This document shows positions 27,769-37,491 of a DNA stretch of 64,000 nucleotides, piece after piece; the first letter of the stretch is position 1; the number at the start of each line of letters is the position of its first letter. The stretch comes from Syntrophomonas sp. (lineage in GTDB: Bacteria; Bacillota; Syntrophomonadia; Syntrophomonadales; Syntrophomonadaceae). The stretch lies in the NCBI GenBank assembly GCA_016841425.1, contig JAENZE010000007.1, positions 62,001 to 126,000 on the forward strand. The letters are read 5' to 3'. The notes beneath the pieces are model-generated. The model was not told the origin of the DNA and made no database searches. It was given only the letters and a program-made list of their open reading frames with translations. A program made the translations under genes and the position numbers.

Positions 27769-28674
27769 TTGAATGATAATATTCTTAGTTATATAGTTAA
27801 CCCCGGAGATGATTATGTTTATCTGCGGGATGTGATGAAAACTCATCTGAAACTTTCTCATTCTCTGCTGACCAGGTTAAAGCAGCAGAATAAGATCCGG
27901 GTCAATGGTCAGATTAGCTTAACCAACTATCGATTGCAGGCAGGTGATAAGGTTACAGTAGATATCGGCCTGGAGGAGGAAAACACCATTGAACCTGAAT
28001 ATATACCTCTGGATATCTTATATGAAGACCAGGATTTGCTGATAATTAATAAACCACCGGGCCTGGCAGTTCACCCGGTCAAAGGCATATCCGGGGGAAC
28101 CCTGGCTAATGCAGTAACCTACTATTGGACCCAGCAGGGCAGATCCGTCCTGTTCCGGCCCATTAACCGCCTGGACAAGAACACTTCCGGCCTTATTCTC
28201 ATCGGCAAGAGTCAATATGCTCATCAGGCCATCTTCCGCCAGCAAAAGCAGGGGACCATCTGCCGGAAATATCAAGCACTGGTGGATGGCGTGGTACAAG
28301 AAGACAGCGGCTGCATCAATCTGCCTATTGCCCATCCCGATCCACGCTTGTGCAGCCGGGCAGTCGATCCATCCGGTAAACCAGCCATTACCACTTACCA
28401 GGTTTTGCATCGCTTTAAAGAATACACCCTGCTCTCATTGACTCTAGGTACGGGCCGCACCCATCAAATAAGGGTTCACCTCAGTCAAGCCGGTTATCCC
28501 ATCTGCGGGGACATTTTATATGGAAACTCATCTCTATTGATCAATCGCCAGGCTCTGCACGCCGGGCAGCTGACTCTGCAGCAGCCACGCACCGGAGCCG
28601 TACTTCACTTTGAAACCTCACTTCCAAAAGACATGCTAGAATTGATAGAGTACCTTAGTAATGTAACTAAATGA
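27769..28674 (+). CDS. RluA-family pseudouridine synthase
   Basis: 301 aa. The N-terminal S4-like RNA-binding part (LLTRLKQQNKIRVNGQ) is followed by the catalytic domain with INRLDKNTSGLILIGK, where the Asp of RLD is the nucleophile of the family. GTGRTHQIRVHLSQAGYPICGD is also typical. It isomerises uridine in rRNA or tRNA; the exact position cannot be told. The start is TTG at 27769 with GGGAG 6 nt upstream. Confidence 0.92.
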   Translation: MNDNILSYIVNPGDDYVYLRDVMKTHLKLSHSLLTRLKQQNKIRVNGQISLTNYRLQAGDKVTVDIGLEEENTIEPEYIPLDILYEDQDLLIINKPPGLAVHPVKGISGGTLANAVTYYWTQQGRSVLFRPINRLDKNTSGLILIGKSQYAHQAIFRQQKQGTICRKYQALVDGVVQEDSGCINLPIAHPDPRLCSRAVDPSGKPAITTYQVLHRFKEYTLLSLTLGTGRTHQIRVHLSQAGYPICGDILYGNSSLLINRQALHAGQLTLQQPRTGAVLHFETSLPKDMLELIEYLSNVTK

Positions 28675-28895
28675 GTCCCCAGAGTACTGGAGAGGCCAAA
28701 TGGCACTCAACCTGCTGACTCGCCACCTGCAATGATAGTCGGGACGGTTGGCTGATATTTGGGCCAGTTTATTACCGACCATTACAAGACTTTCATATCT
28801 TAGAAATTATCGTTAGGGCTAAAAAAACCAGGAAAGCTTCGTTAGGAAATAGAAGACTCCCCGGTCGATATTTATCATCTGCTTATATGAAGGTA

Positions 28896-29774
28896 TTAAT
28901 GTTCCAGTCGTTTGATACGCTCATCCAAGTCCGGGTGAGTAGACAATAACTGCCGCAGACCCATTCTTTTCTCACCGCTGATCTTAAAACTTGCAATAGC
29001 TTCCTGCGAGTTGTCTACCATATGAACGGCATCCTTTAACGAACGAAGGGCTTTAATCATCTTGGGCTTCCCGACCAACTCTGCTCCGCCGCTATCAGCC
29101 GCAAACTCCCGATGCCGGGAATAGGCCATGACCGCTATACTAGCCAGAATAGAAAGCAATATCTGAAACACCAGTATACTAATGAAATGTACGATTCCCC
29201 TAGCTTCTTCTCTTACAAAGGTTGACACCACATAGGCAATAATACGAGCCAGGAACACTACAAAGGTATTGACCACTCCCTGCAGCAGGGTCATGGTTAC
29301 CATATCCCCATTAGCTATATGAGCTACTTCATGTGCCAGTACCCCTTCTACCGCATCGCTATTCATACGATTCAGCAACCCGCTGGAAACAGCCACCAGG
29401 GAATTGTTTCTAGATGGACCGGTAGCAAAAGCATTCACCTCTGCAGATGGATATATACCTACTTCCGGGGTTTTCTGCAGGCCCGCCTTTTTGGCCAGAC
29501 TGTCTACCATATTAATCAGCTGCCGTTCCCTTGAACCCAGGCTGCTGTTGGGGTCCAGCACTTTAACATTCATCATGTGTTTGGCTATCCACTTGGACAT
29601 AAGCAGGGAGATGAATGACCCGCTGAATCCTATAATCGCCGCAAAAATAAACAAGCTGTAATAATCGATGCCGTTAGCAGTTATATAGTTGTTAACCCCG
29701 AAAACCGTAGTAACTATTAATATAGTAGTCAAGACCAGCAGGTTAACCAGTAAAAATATCCCTATTCTTTTCAT
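28896..29774 (-). CDS. htpX: Zinc metalloprotease HtpX (M48 family)
   Basis: 292 aa. Two N-terminal membrane helices precede the zinc motif HEVAH; two more helices follow, then the third ligand region [18 protein letters not shown]. HtpX degrades misfolded membrane proteins with its active site in the cytoplasm. GAGGAG precedes the ATG. The C-terminal [13 protein letters not shown] is characteristic. Confidence 0.95.
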   Translation of the reverse strand: MKRIGIFLLVNLLVLTTILIVTTVFGVNNYITANGIDYYSLFIFAAIIGFSGSFISLLMSKWIAKHMMNVKVLDPNSSLGSRERQLINMVDSLAKKAGLQKTPEVGIYPSAEVNAFATGPSRNNSLVAVSSGLLNRMNSDAVEGVLAHEVAHIANGDMVTMTLLQGVVNTFVVFLARIIAYVVSTFVREEARGIVHFISILVFQILLSILASIAVMAYSRHREFAADSGGAELVGKPKMIKALRSLKDAVHMVDNSQEAIASFKISGEKRMGLRQLLSTHPDLDERIKRLEH

Positions 29775-30258
29775 TTCTTACGCTCCTCTCAACTAAAAAA
29801 AGGCGGACAACTCCCTAATTTGCTGCTTCCTTCTATATGTTCGGCCTTTTAAGCATCTCATCCCATTATTATTCCGGGAATCCGGCGGATCACTTACCAT
29901 CTTCATCAGGACATATTAAACAACTGCTCTTGCGCCCCACCTGCACTGGCATTTTGAGGGTCTTTCAATTTCTTTTCATTGTATCATCCCTTTTTTGTGC
30001 AAACAAGAGAACCTGCACCACCCTCTTACTTATCATATCTAAATCCTTAGTCTATAACTCGGGTAAAAATCAGCAATATATTATCAATAATATCTCTATT
30101 ATTAATTATTTATTATTTCCTTCTAAAAACTATTATTGATAACATTATGTAATGTAATAAACTGTATTTACAGAGCTAGTAGAAGGGCGGAAAAATTGAT
30201 GAACGCGTTTTTGATAATCTTGTGATACAGTTGTTTATTATATTTAAGGGTGTGATGA
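29775..30258. other. AT-rich intergenic region
   Basis: Divergent promoters of htpX and the following plus-strand gene must lie here. It contains a perfect 11-bp inverted repeat, TTATCAATAAT (30081-30091) / ATTATTGATAA (30132-30142), and the small palindrome CATTATGTAATG (30144-30155). The one longer open frame (29837-30139) has no ribosome site and no protein-like sequence. Confidence 0.45.
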
Positions 30259-30705
30259 TTGAAAATGTTGAACTATACAAATCTGCTTGGTGCTGTTGTA
30301 ACAATAATATTATATGTTTCTGCAATTCTTGTTTTTGTTGTGAGACTAATAGACAAGCCTGAAATCGGTCACTGGTTTGGTTTGATTCAGTTTTTGATGT
30401 TAATTCCTATGCTATATCTGCTGATCAAGGCACCATCACTTAATCGGCCCGTCCTGTACTACATTCAAATATGCCTGATGTTATCATGGTTAATCGTGGA
30501 GGCGTTCTTGGATTATTTCTACAAAGTGGATTTCCGTCAGGTAAGATGGATGGTAATTGGCTATGTTACATTATTCTTTGCCGGCACAGGTGGAATGCTT
30601 GGTGTAGTTGCTTATGCCGGTCGAGGATGGAGCATTTCGGCAGTCATATTGTTTCTGGTAATGGCTGTATTGGCATTTGTTCAACGTTCGGTCACCGGCA
30701 TGTAG
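30259..30705 (+). CDS. Small four-helix membrane protein, unknown
   Basis: 148 aa, with hydrophobic segments at about residues 10-29, 38-57, 65-85 and 95-142 (the last probably two helices). The start is TTG at 30259 with AAGGGTG upstream, or the in-frame ATG at 30265. No conserved motif was recognised. It lies 28 bp upstream of a TiaS-like gene and is probably cotranscribed with it. Confidence 0.6.
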   Translation: MKMLNYTNLLGAVVTIILYVSAILVFVVRLIDKPEIGHWFGLIQFLMLIPMLYLLIKAPSLNRPVLYYIQICLMLSWLIVEAFLDYFYKVDFRQVRWMVIGYVTLFFAGTGGMLGVVAYAGRGWSISAVILFLVMAVLAFVQRSVTGM

Positions 30706-30733
30706 TGCCGTTTAAACTAATCGGAGGTGTTAT

Positions 30734-31474
30734 ATGAAAATTTTCGTTGGGATTGATGACTCCAGACAACTTGATGGGTATAAAGCTGGGGAAACTGCCT
30801 CTTGGTTAAGCAAGGCTATAGAAAAGAACGGCTGGGGAAAAGGTGCTATTCCCAGCCGTCACCGCTTGTATTTCCATCCCAGCATTGCATGTAAAAAACA
30901 TAATACTGCTCGTAGCTTTTCTGCAGACCTGGATGAACCATACCTGGAAGCATTTATTGCGTATGCCTGCAGCATGGTAAAATCAAATATTACTTTAGAT
31001 TCCAATACCGGTCTCGCTATTGCAGTTCCAGAATTGATGGAAAACCCTGATGATCTGATCGAATATGCCTATCGGGTTAAAGAAGAGATAGTAAGCAAAG
31101 ATGAAGCTCTGAAAATGGCTAAAAAGCCGGGCCTATATTTGTTTGAACTGAGCGGTAACGGCCAGGGGGTAATTGGTGCTCTTGCCGCAGCCGGGCTCCG
31201 TGCTACTGGGAATGATGGACAGTTCAGGGGTAAACTGAAGCTTGGTACCGGAGAATACTATATTGCAAACGTAAGGGAAATTATTGAAAAGACTTATGTG
31301 GAACAGGTTAAGAATATGGATTTCGAAAATTTAGGAGAGGATGATCATGTGCGTATGGGGGAAAAAGTGAAGGTAGTGCTGCTGGATGATAAATATACCT
31401 TGATGGTTTTTCCTACCGAAATCGAGTACCCCAAATGGCAGACCAGCACCACCCATATGCTTAGAATATTCTAA
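30734..31474 (+). CDS. Protein resembling the N-terminal half of archaeal TiaS
   Basis: 246 aa. MKIFVGIDDS at the N-terminus and GQGVIGALAAAGLRATGNDG near residue 150 match, in order and spacing, the GIDDTD start and the GxGxIGALAAIG segment of archaeal TiaS, the enzyme that adds agmatine to tRNA-Ile2. It lacks the OB-fold and zinc-ribbon C-terminus, and DDTD reads DDSR, so tRNA modification is doubtful. A ribosome site (GGAGG) precedes the ATG. The role is unknown; the relation is my reading by eye. Confidence 0.45.
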   Translation: MKIFVGIDDSRQLDGYKAGETASWLSKAIEKNGWGKGAIPSRHRLYFHPSIACKKHNTARSFSADLDEPYLEAFIAYACSMVKSNITLDSNTGLAIAVPELMENPDDLIEYAYRVKEEIVSKDEALKMAKKPGLYLFELSGNGQGVIGALAAAGLRATGNDGQFRGKLKLGTGEYYIANVREIIEKTYVEQVKNMDFENLGEDDHVRMGEKVKVVLLDDKYTLMVFPTEIEYPKWQTSTTHMLRIF

Positions 31475-31656
31475 TTATCGAAGTTATATTCCAGCAGGAA
31501 GACAGGTATTACCCTAACTTCCCGGATTACTACTATCCTTGAGACTTATATTGTCCATATGGTTTAAACAGGTTTCCAGTATCCCCTTATAATAATTTTG
31601 CATAGTTTAATATATACCAGAGAACAAGAAATAAAAACTGTAAGGAGGAAACCATA

Positions 31657-32583
31657 ATGCTTGTCATAAATAAGCCGATAGTGCCCAAGTTTAACCGCGC
31701 TACCAGGATAGGCAAACCTCAAATTTTCACCCCTACCAACCCTAAAACGAGTCAATTTAGTATGGATTATTATCCGAATTCTATCTGGTCCCAGGGTATC
31801 GAGATGCTGGAAAAGTATGAATATGGCGCTGCCATGCCATTATTAAACAGCCGGGAGTTAATGGAAAGGATTTTGATTGCTCTGGAAAACCGGGAACCGT
31901 GTTCGGTAGTGTCTGTGGGTGCTACCGAGGCATTCGTTATGGCCCAGTATACCTTGTTTAATGAAATAGACTTTATGAACCACCCGGAAGCCAGGATAGC
32001 CAACCTGGGGATAAGAAGCGGTTTTCAACACCGCGGCGTTCGTTTTCCCAACCTGCAAGCTAGAGATGCAGCAGTAGATGCAGTCCGCAAAGCTGATATT
32101 ATTGGATATAATGTTATTGTAGAGTCAGCCCGGAGTTTAACTGAAAGGGTATTTTCAGCTTATGATATAAGACCCGAGCTGGTTTTTGAAGCTAATCTGC
32201 GCCGGGTGCTTATGTTCTCCCAACAGGAAAAATTCCAGGAGATGCTGAGAGGGCGCAGGATTTTATTAATCAGTTCGCTGGCCCCGGCTGCTAAAATCGC
32301 TCTGGAAATGGAATACCAAGATATTGAGATAGTAGGAACCATACCCATCTATGAATATGAAGAAATTCCGTCTGTGAAACGTCAAATTGCTCAATATGAT
32401 TTCGACCTTTGTTTGCTGGCGGCCGGAGTTAACGCGGTGATTCTTGCTGCCTACATTGCCGAGACTACCGGCAAGGTGGCAGTCGATATAGGTTCAGGGA
32501 TGGAGAGCATAATTACGGGAAAAATTGTTACCGATGATTGGCTGACCTATATAATTGGTTTAGAACATATCCTTTCCATGTGA
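31657..32583 (+). CDS. GT-D-fold-like glycosyltransferase paralogue 1 (altered DxE motif)
   Basis: 308 aa. The C-terminal 240 residues align with the two other GT-D-type proteins in this cluster. The core reads CSVVSVGATEAFVMAQY, RFPNLQARDAAVDAV, LLISSLAPAAK and LCLLAAGVNAVILAAYIAE. GT-D enzymes use a DxE motif; here the Asp position is Ala (GATE), so classical metal-dependent transfer is doubtful. AAGGAGG lies 8 nt before the ATG. Its 3' end overlaps the convergent paralogue by 24 bp. Confidence 0.7.
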   Translation: MLVINKPIVPKFNRATRIGKPQIFTPTNPKTSQFSMDYYPNSIWSQGIEMLEKYEYGAAMPLLNSRELMERILIALENREPCSVVSVGATEAFVMAQYTLFNEIDFMNHPEARIANLGIRSGFQHRGVRFPNLQARDAAVDAVRKADIIGYNVIVESARSLTERVFSAYDIRPELVFEANLRRVLMFSQQEKFQEMLRGRRILLISSLAPAAKIALEMEYQDIEIVGTIPIYEYEEIPSVKRQIAQYDFDLCLLAAGVNAVILAAYIAETTGKVAVDIGSGMESIITGKIVTDDWLTYIIGLEHILSM

Positions 32584-33273
32584 GCCTGGACTTACCCAGT
32601 ACTCAGGGTTCATGCCTCTGCCAAAATCCAAAGCAACTTTCCCCTCCTGGGCAAGTGCGGCGGCGATGACAACTGCATTAACCCCGGCTGATATTAGTGC
32701 CAGGTCATAAGTAATATTCTGTATAGTTTTTATTGCAAGGGGTATATCTTGAAAACGGTTAACCGGCACTACTCCTGCTGCATGGATATTATATCTATCC
32801 TGGAGCAGCCGGGCAAAAAACCAGGCTGGTCTACCCACCAGCAGCACTCTGTATTTCTTCATCAAGTCGATGAAATCCTGATACGCAGAAAAATATATGT
32901 TAATGAATGCATAGCAAATCTGCGGTGGCTTAATTTTATAATAAGTAAATAACTTTTCCGTCAGCGGTTTCCAAATATAGGCTTCATTCATGTGCAAGAC
33001 TCCAACCATATCAGCATTTCTCACACTATCCAGCAACTGGTTCCGGGCTTGATAGTTGGGCAATGTCACTCCTGCCCATGCTTCGTCGTCAGACCACCAG
33101 ATTTTATGCAATTCAAGGTCGGTATATTCTGTGCCTTGAGCCATTACCTGGTTTTCTGCATCGCCGATCCTTACGAGAGAAAAACCGATCTTGTTGCGCA
33201 AGCAGTAGCGCATCCTCTTAATTATCTCCGGCATATCTGCAAAATCTTCTGGGTTTACGACGAAACCAGTCAT
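32560..33273 (-). CDS. GT-D-fold glycosyltransferase paralogue 2 (intact DxE)
   Basis: 237 aa. FSLVRIGDAENQVMAQG carries the DxE motif of GT-D-fold glycosyltransferases. Then come LPNYQARNQLLDSV, VLLVGRPAWFFARLL and LALISAGVNAVVIAAALAQEG, the same blocks as in paralogues 1 and 3. It is the only member of the three on the minus strand. AAGGAGG precedes the ATG. Likely role: adding a sugar to a cell-surface or spore glycan with the neighbouring genes; acceptor unknown. Confidence 0.75.
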   Translation of the reverse strand: MTGFVVNPEDFADMPEIIKRMRYCLRNKIGFSLVRIGDAENQVMAQGTEYTDLELHKIWWSDDEAWAGVTLPNYQARNQLLDSVRNADMVGVLHMNEAYIWKPLTEKLFTYYKIKPPQICYAFINIYFSAYQDFIDLMKKYRVLLVGRPAWFFARLLQDRYNIHAAGVVPVNRFQDIPLAIKTIQNITYDLALISAGVNAVVIAAALAQEGKVALDFGRGMNPEYWVSPGSHGKDMF

Positions 33274-33454
33274 CTGTGCGCCTCCTTACTCGTAGTCCCC
33301 AGGTCATAATGGTCTAATTGGATGGTATTACTAACGGGACTTATAGTAACTTTCACATGATTATATGAATATTATCTTACAGAGTAGTCTTAGATTAAGA
33401 TATGCTCTATCTTCCTGATACTCTACAATATAGTTTCTGCAAAGGAGTTTGTAG

Positions 33455-34432
33455 ATGAAGGTTTTGGTAACTGGAGGAGCTGGTTTTATTGCTTCTCATA
33501 TATGCGATCGCCTTATAGCTATCGGACATCAGGTTATAGTTGTTGATAATATGTCGTCGGGAAAGTGGGAAAACCTTAACAGCAAAGTCGTTTTTTACAA
33601 TGTTGATATCTGCGACCCGGGCCTGGCATCAGTATTTGAACAGGAAAAACCCCGGGTGGTTATTCATCATGCAGCCCAGGTTAATGTAAATCGGTCTTTG
33701 CAAAACCCGGCCCGAGATGCTTACGTAAATACTGTGGGATCAATCAACCTTTTTCAAAACTCTTTCAGATTCAAGGTGGAAAAAATAATCTATGCCTCCT
33801 CCGCAGCCGTATACGGGGAGCCGGTTTATCTGGGTATGGATGAAAAACACCCGGCTAATCCTTTATCTTTTTATGGTATTTCGAAACTAGCACCAGAATA
33901 TTACCTTCATGCATATGCTTCTTTGTATAAATTTAAATATACCATCTTAAGGTATTCTAATGTTTATGGTCCCCGACAGGGGACAGAGCAAGAGGGAGGC
34001 GTTATCAGCATATTCATGAATAATTTTGCCGGGCACGAAGAATCCATAGTCTTTGGAGATGGAACAGCTACCCGAGATTTTATTTATGTTGCGGATGTAG
34101 TAGATGCTAATATAAAATGTTTGGAGCTTGCAGATGGAGACACTGTTAATATCAGTACTAACCAGCAAACTTCCATATTGGATTTATATTATCAGATAAA
34201 ACTCTTATTTGAGTCCCGCTTGGAACCTGTTTTCACGGAGAAAAGACTTGGGGATATCCAGCATAGTTATTTGGTCAACTCCAGAGCCAGGCAAATTTTG
34301 AAGTGGGAACCCCGGGTTTCCCTGCCGACTGGCCTAAAGCTTACTGCACTATATTATAACGATGGGAAGAATTCCCCCCTTGATGCCCAGTGCTTTCGGG
34401 GCTGCCATTTGGCCAGCCAACACCACTCCTAG
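33455..34432 (+). CDS. NAD-dependent nucleotide-sugar epimerase/dehydratase (GalE-like)
   Basis: 325 aa, extended SDR fold. The NAD-binding GGAGFIASHICDRL, the catalytic Ser-Ser region IYASSAAVYG and YGISK (YxxxK) are present, followed by RYSNVYGPRQ. Most similar in pattern to UDP-glucose/N-acetylglucosamine 4-epimerases. It could supply UDP-galactose for the mutase encoded 2 kb downstream. AAAGGAG precedes the ATG, and the next gene starts 11 nt after its stop. Confidence 0.87.
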   Translation: MKVLVTGGAGFIASHICDRLIAIGHQVIVVDNMSSGKWENLNSKVVFYNVDICDPGLASVFEQEKPRVVIHHAAQVNVNRSLQNPARDAYVNTVGSINLFQNSFRFKVEKIIYASSAAVYGEPVYLGMDEKHPANPLSFYGISKLAPEYYLHAYASLYKFKYTILRYSNVYGPRQGTEQEGGVISIFMNNFAGHEESIVFGDGTATRDFIYVADVVDANIKCLELADGDTVNISTNQQTSILDLYYQIKLLFESRLEPVFTEKRLGDIQHSYLVNSRARQILKWEPRVSLPTGLKLTALYYNDGKNSPLDAQCFRGCHLASQHHS

Positions 34433-34443
34433 GGAGGAATAAT

Positions 34444-35277
34444 ATGGATAGAGTCGTGACTGGCAAAAAAATATCTCTTAATTTCAATCAGGTTACTGAA
34501 GCATCTGCCACTGCTCCCGCTCAGCTATTAACTAGTACAGAATTGATGAACCATATCCTGCAATCCCTGGAGAAAAGACGACCATTATCCATGGTTTCGG
34601 TTGGACAAACTGAAGCCTTCGTTATGGCCCAGTATACACTTTACAGCGAAGAAGAGTTTATGCAGCATCGAGAGGCATTTAATGCTAACCGGGGAGAAAG
34701 AAGCGGCTTTTTCCATCGCGGGATACGTTTTCCTAATATTCAAGCCCGGGATGCGGCTGTAGATGCAGTTAAAAAAGCCGATTTAATTGGTTATAACTTA
34801 ATTGAACCCCATGCTCGTAATTTAACAGAGCGAGTATTTGAGGCTTATAATATAAAACCCCGTTATGTCTTCGAGGCTAACCTGAGAAGGGTGATTATGT
34901 TCTCACAAAAAGAAAAGTTTGCACAAATGCTGCAGGGAAGAAAAATACTATTGGTAAGCTCTCTAGCCCCGCAGGCCAAAGCGGCTCTGGAACGCAACCT
35001 GCAATATAAACTAGGGTTTAAGATCGTAGGAGCTATAAGTATTTACGAAAACGAGGAAATACCAAAAGTAAAAAAAATAACTGCAACCAAGCAGTTCGAC
35101 CTGTGTCTGATAGCTGCAGGTGTAAATGCGGTTATTCTGGCACCTTATATTGCTGAGAAATACGGAGTGGTAGCGCTGGATATCGGTTCTGGCATGCAAA
35201 GCCTGATTACCGAGGAGATTATAACCGATCAGTGGATCGAGGAAGTTATCGGTTTGCAGAATTTACTCCGTCTCTAA
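34444..35277 (+). CDS. GT-D-fold-like glycosyltransferase paralogue 3 (altered DxE motif)
   Basis: 277 aa from the ATG at 34444 with AGGGAGG; longer frames overlap the epimerase gene. The core LSMVSVGQTEAFVMAQY, RFPNIQARDAAVDAV and LCLIAAGVNAVILAPYIAE is close to paralogue 1. The Asp of DxE is replaced by Gln. Both altered paralogues share GxTEAFVMAQY, so they form one subfamily with a changed active site rather than random decay. Probably in one operon with the epimerase. Confidence 0.7.
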   Translation: MDRVVTGKKISLNFNQVTEASATAPAQLLTSTELMNHILQSLEKRRPLSMVSVGQTEAFVMAQYTLYSEEEFMQHREAFNANRGERSGFFHRGIRFPNIQARDAAVDAVKKADLIGYNLIEPHARNLTERVFEAYNIKPRYVFEANLRRVIMFSQKEKFAQMLQGRKILLVSSLAPQAKAALERNLQYKLGFKIVGAISIYENEEIPKVKKITATKQFDLCLIAAGVNAVILAPYIAEKYGVVALDIGSGMQSLITEEIITDQWIEEVIGLQNLLRL

Positions 35278-35365
35278 TGCGATATGAGACATCTGGCCAA
35301 GGGAACAGGTTGAGAACCGTTCCCTGTCGCACTCTAAAATAAAAAGGAGGAGTATAAGACAAGAG

Positions 35366-36340
35366 ATGAAAAAGATACAGATTCTGGTTACCACCGGAGA
35401 CTTCCAGGACTATCTGGTTCCTAACTTCTATCACTTCCTGAAGGAAGTGGAGAAACAAGCCGAGATTATAGTTTGGCATGAATCCGGTAATATCCATGAA
35501 ATACTGAGTGATTTAAATATCCAGCCGGATTTTATTCTAGTCAATGAGTACGGAGAGACTAACTCGCCATTTATTACTGGATTAGGTTCTATCTCAATAC
35601 CTTACGCAGTACTGTTGTATGACCTGCATTATAATCAGGTGCTTAGAAAACAAGCCCTGCAGCAAGAGAACCCCCCCTGTATCTTCACACTGTACAGAGA
35701 TAAGTTTAAGTACTGGTACCCGGACTTTACGGATAGAATGATATGGTTACCACACCACGTTAATACCAGCATATTTAAAGACTATGGTTTGAACAAAGAC
35801 ATCGACTGCCTGCTAATGGGAGATGTCAACCCAAAAGTCTACCCCCTGCGGGACAGAATTTTAAATCGTATGAACGAATATCCCGGGTTTGTGTATCACC
35901 CCCATCCGGGGTGGAGAAAATTTAGCGAAGCAGATCAGGATGCGGTATATATAGGAGAAAGATATGCCAGGGAAATAAACCGGGCCAAAATATTTCTCAC
36001 CTGCGGTTCTATATATGAATACCCTCTGCTGAAATATTTCGAAGTGCTGGCCTGCAATACACTGCTGCTGGCATCTGCTAGCAGTGAGCTGGCTGATCTT
36101 GGTTTTATAGATGAAATTCATTTTGTATCTATCAACGATGATAACTTTGAAGCCCGGGTTGAATATTACCTGAATCACGAAGAGGAGCGTCTGAAAATTG
36201 CCAGACGAGGATATAAGATGGTGAGAAACCGCCACTCTACAGAGCGTCGCGCACTGCAATTTGTAAGCCAGGTTGAACAGAGGGTTCATCTTCATAATCT
36301 ACCTGGTTTCCGGTTAGCCAGGAAATACCGGCATGTATGA
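35366..36340 (+). CDS. CgeB-like glycosyltransferase
   Basis: 324 aa. The Rossmann-type N-terminus (QILVTTGDFQDYLVPNFYHFL), the central LYDLHYN and WLPHHVNTSIFKDYG, and the C-terminal EYPLLKYFEVLACNTLLLASASSEL followed by RHSTERRALQFV are typical of the CgeB/Glyco_trans_1_2 group. CgeB in Bacillus is a spore-surface (crust) protein, so a spore or cell-surface glycan is possible. GGAGGAG lies about 13 nt before the ATG, a rather long spacing. It overlaps glf by 8 nt. Confidence 0.82.
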   Translation: MKKIQILVTTGDFQDYLVPNFYHFLKEVEKQAEIIVWHESGNIHEILSDLNIQPDFILVNEYGETNSPFITGLGSISIPYAVLLYDLHYNQVLRKQALQQENPPCIFTLYRDKFKYWYPDFTDRMIWLPHHVNTSIFKDYGLNKDIDCLLMGDVNPKVYPLRDRILNRMNEYPGFVYHPHPGWRKFSEADQDAVYIGERYAREINRAKIFLTCGSIYEYPLLKYFEVLACNTLLLASASSELADLGFIDEIHFVSINDDNFEARVEYYLNHEEERLKIARRGYKMVRNRHSTERRALQFVSQVEQRVHLHNLPGFRLARKYRHV

Positions 36341-37424
36341 TTATCTCATCGTAGGAGCCGGTATTACTGGATGTGTACTTGCAGAACAGCTTGCTCACCT
36401 GGGCCGAAAAATTATCATCGTCGAAAGACGCAATCATGTCGGCGGTAATGCTTATGATGAATATGACCAGTACGGAATCCTGGTTCATCGCTATGGCCCT
36501 CACATATTCCGCACTAATTCCAAGCAGATCTGGGAGTACCTGTCCCGCTTTACCGAATGGCACCTGTACCAACACCAGGTCAGAGCTTATGTAGATGGAA
36601 TCACCGTCCCCTTTCCTGTGAATTTAGATACGGTTAACTTGCTGTTCAATTTCCAGTTGACCAGTGAGGAGATGAGACTTTACCTGGAGCAGGTCCGACA
36701 GAAAGCAGGGATTCATGAGATAAAGAATGCCCGGGATATGGCTATAAGCATGGTAGGTGAAGAACTTTATGAAAAGTTCTTTAAATACTATACCCAAAAA
36801 CAGTGGGGATTATGGCCGGAGGAACTGGAACCTGAGGTAACCGCTAGGATTCCAGTACGTTTTAATCGAGATCCGCGTTATTTTACCGAGAGATATCAGG
36901 GCATACCCCGATTCGGATATACCTTCATGCTGCAACGTATGCTGGATCATGCTAACATACACCTGCTGCTAAAAACTGATTTTAAGCAGATTATAGAAAT
37001 GATACGCTTTAAGCGTATGATATATACCGGACCTATTGATGCCTTTTTTGATAGTGTCTATGGAGCACTGCCATATCGAAGCCTGGTTTTCGAATATCAG
37101 ACCCTGCCGGTAGAGTACTACCAGGAAGCAGCTACGGTCAATTACCCCAATGACTACGACTTTACCCGGATAAGTGAATTTAAACACCTTACCGGCCAAA
37201 TACATCCCTGGACTACCATCGCCAGAGAATATCCGACCAGCAGCGGAGAACCTTATTATCCTATCCCTACTGCAGCCAATCAAGAACTGTATATCAGGTA
37301 TAAGAACGAAGCCGATAAACTGGATAGCGTCCATTTCGTGGGCCGCCTGGCTCAATACCGTTATTTCAGTATGGATCAGGTGATCCACCAGGCATTTTTA
37401 TGCCTAAATGAGATTTTAAAATAA
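36333..37424 (+). CDS. glf: UDP-galactopyranose mutase
   Basis: 363 aa, normal length. FAD-binding GAGITGCVLAEQLA, then RRNHVGGNAYDEYD and GPHIFRTNSK. FFKYYTQKQWG and the Arg of TARIPVRFNRDPRY belong to the active site. It converts UDP-Galp to UDP-Galf, the donor for galactofuranose in surface polysaccharides. The 8-nt overlap with the CgeB-like gene indicates one operon. The upstream epimerase could provide its substrate. Confidence 0.94.
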   Translation: MYDYLIVGAGITGCVLAEQLAHLGRKIIIVERRNHVGGNAYDEYDQYGILVHRYGPHIFRTNSKQIWEYLSRFTEWHLYQHQVRAYVDGITVPFPVNLDTVNLLFNFQLTSEEMRLYLEQVRQKAGIHEIKNARDMAISMVGEELYEKFFKYYTQKQWGLWPEELEPEVTARIPVRFNRDPRYFTERYQGIPRFGYTFMLQRMLDHANIHLLLKTDFKQIIEMIRFKRMIYTGPIDAFFDSVYGALPYRSLVFEYQTLPVEYYQEAATVNYPNDYDFTRISEFKHLTGQIHPWTTIAREYPTSSGEPYYPIPTAANQELYIRYKNEADKLDSVHFVGRLAQYRYFSMDQVIHQAFLCLNEILK

Positions 37425-37491
37425 ACAATAGAACGATCTCCTAGTGTTTTGCTGGTTAATGAGCATCTGCCGAGGGAAAGCTAATCTATGT

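Noticed and set aside
29837-30139. 100-codon frame upstream of the four-helix protein
   Set aside because: Low-complexity AT-rich tail, no ribosome site, no family features.
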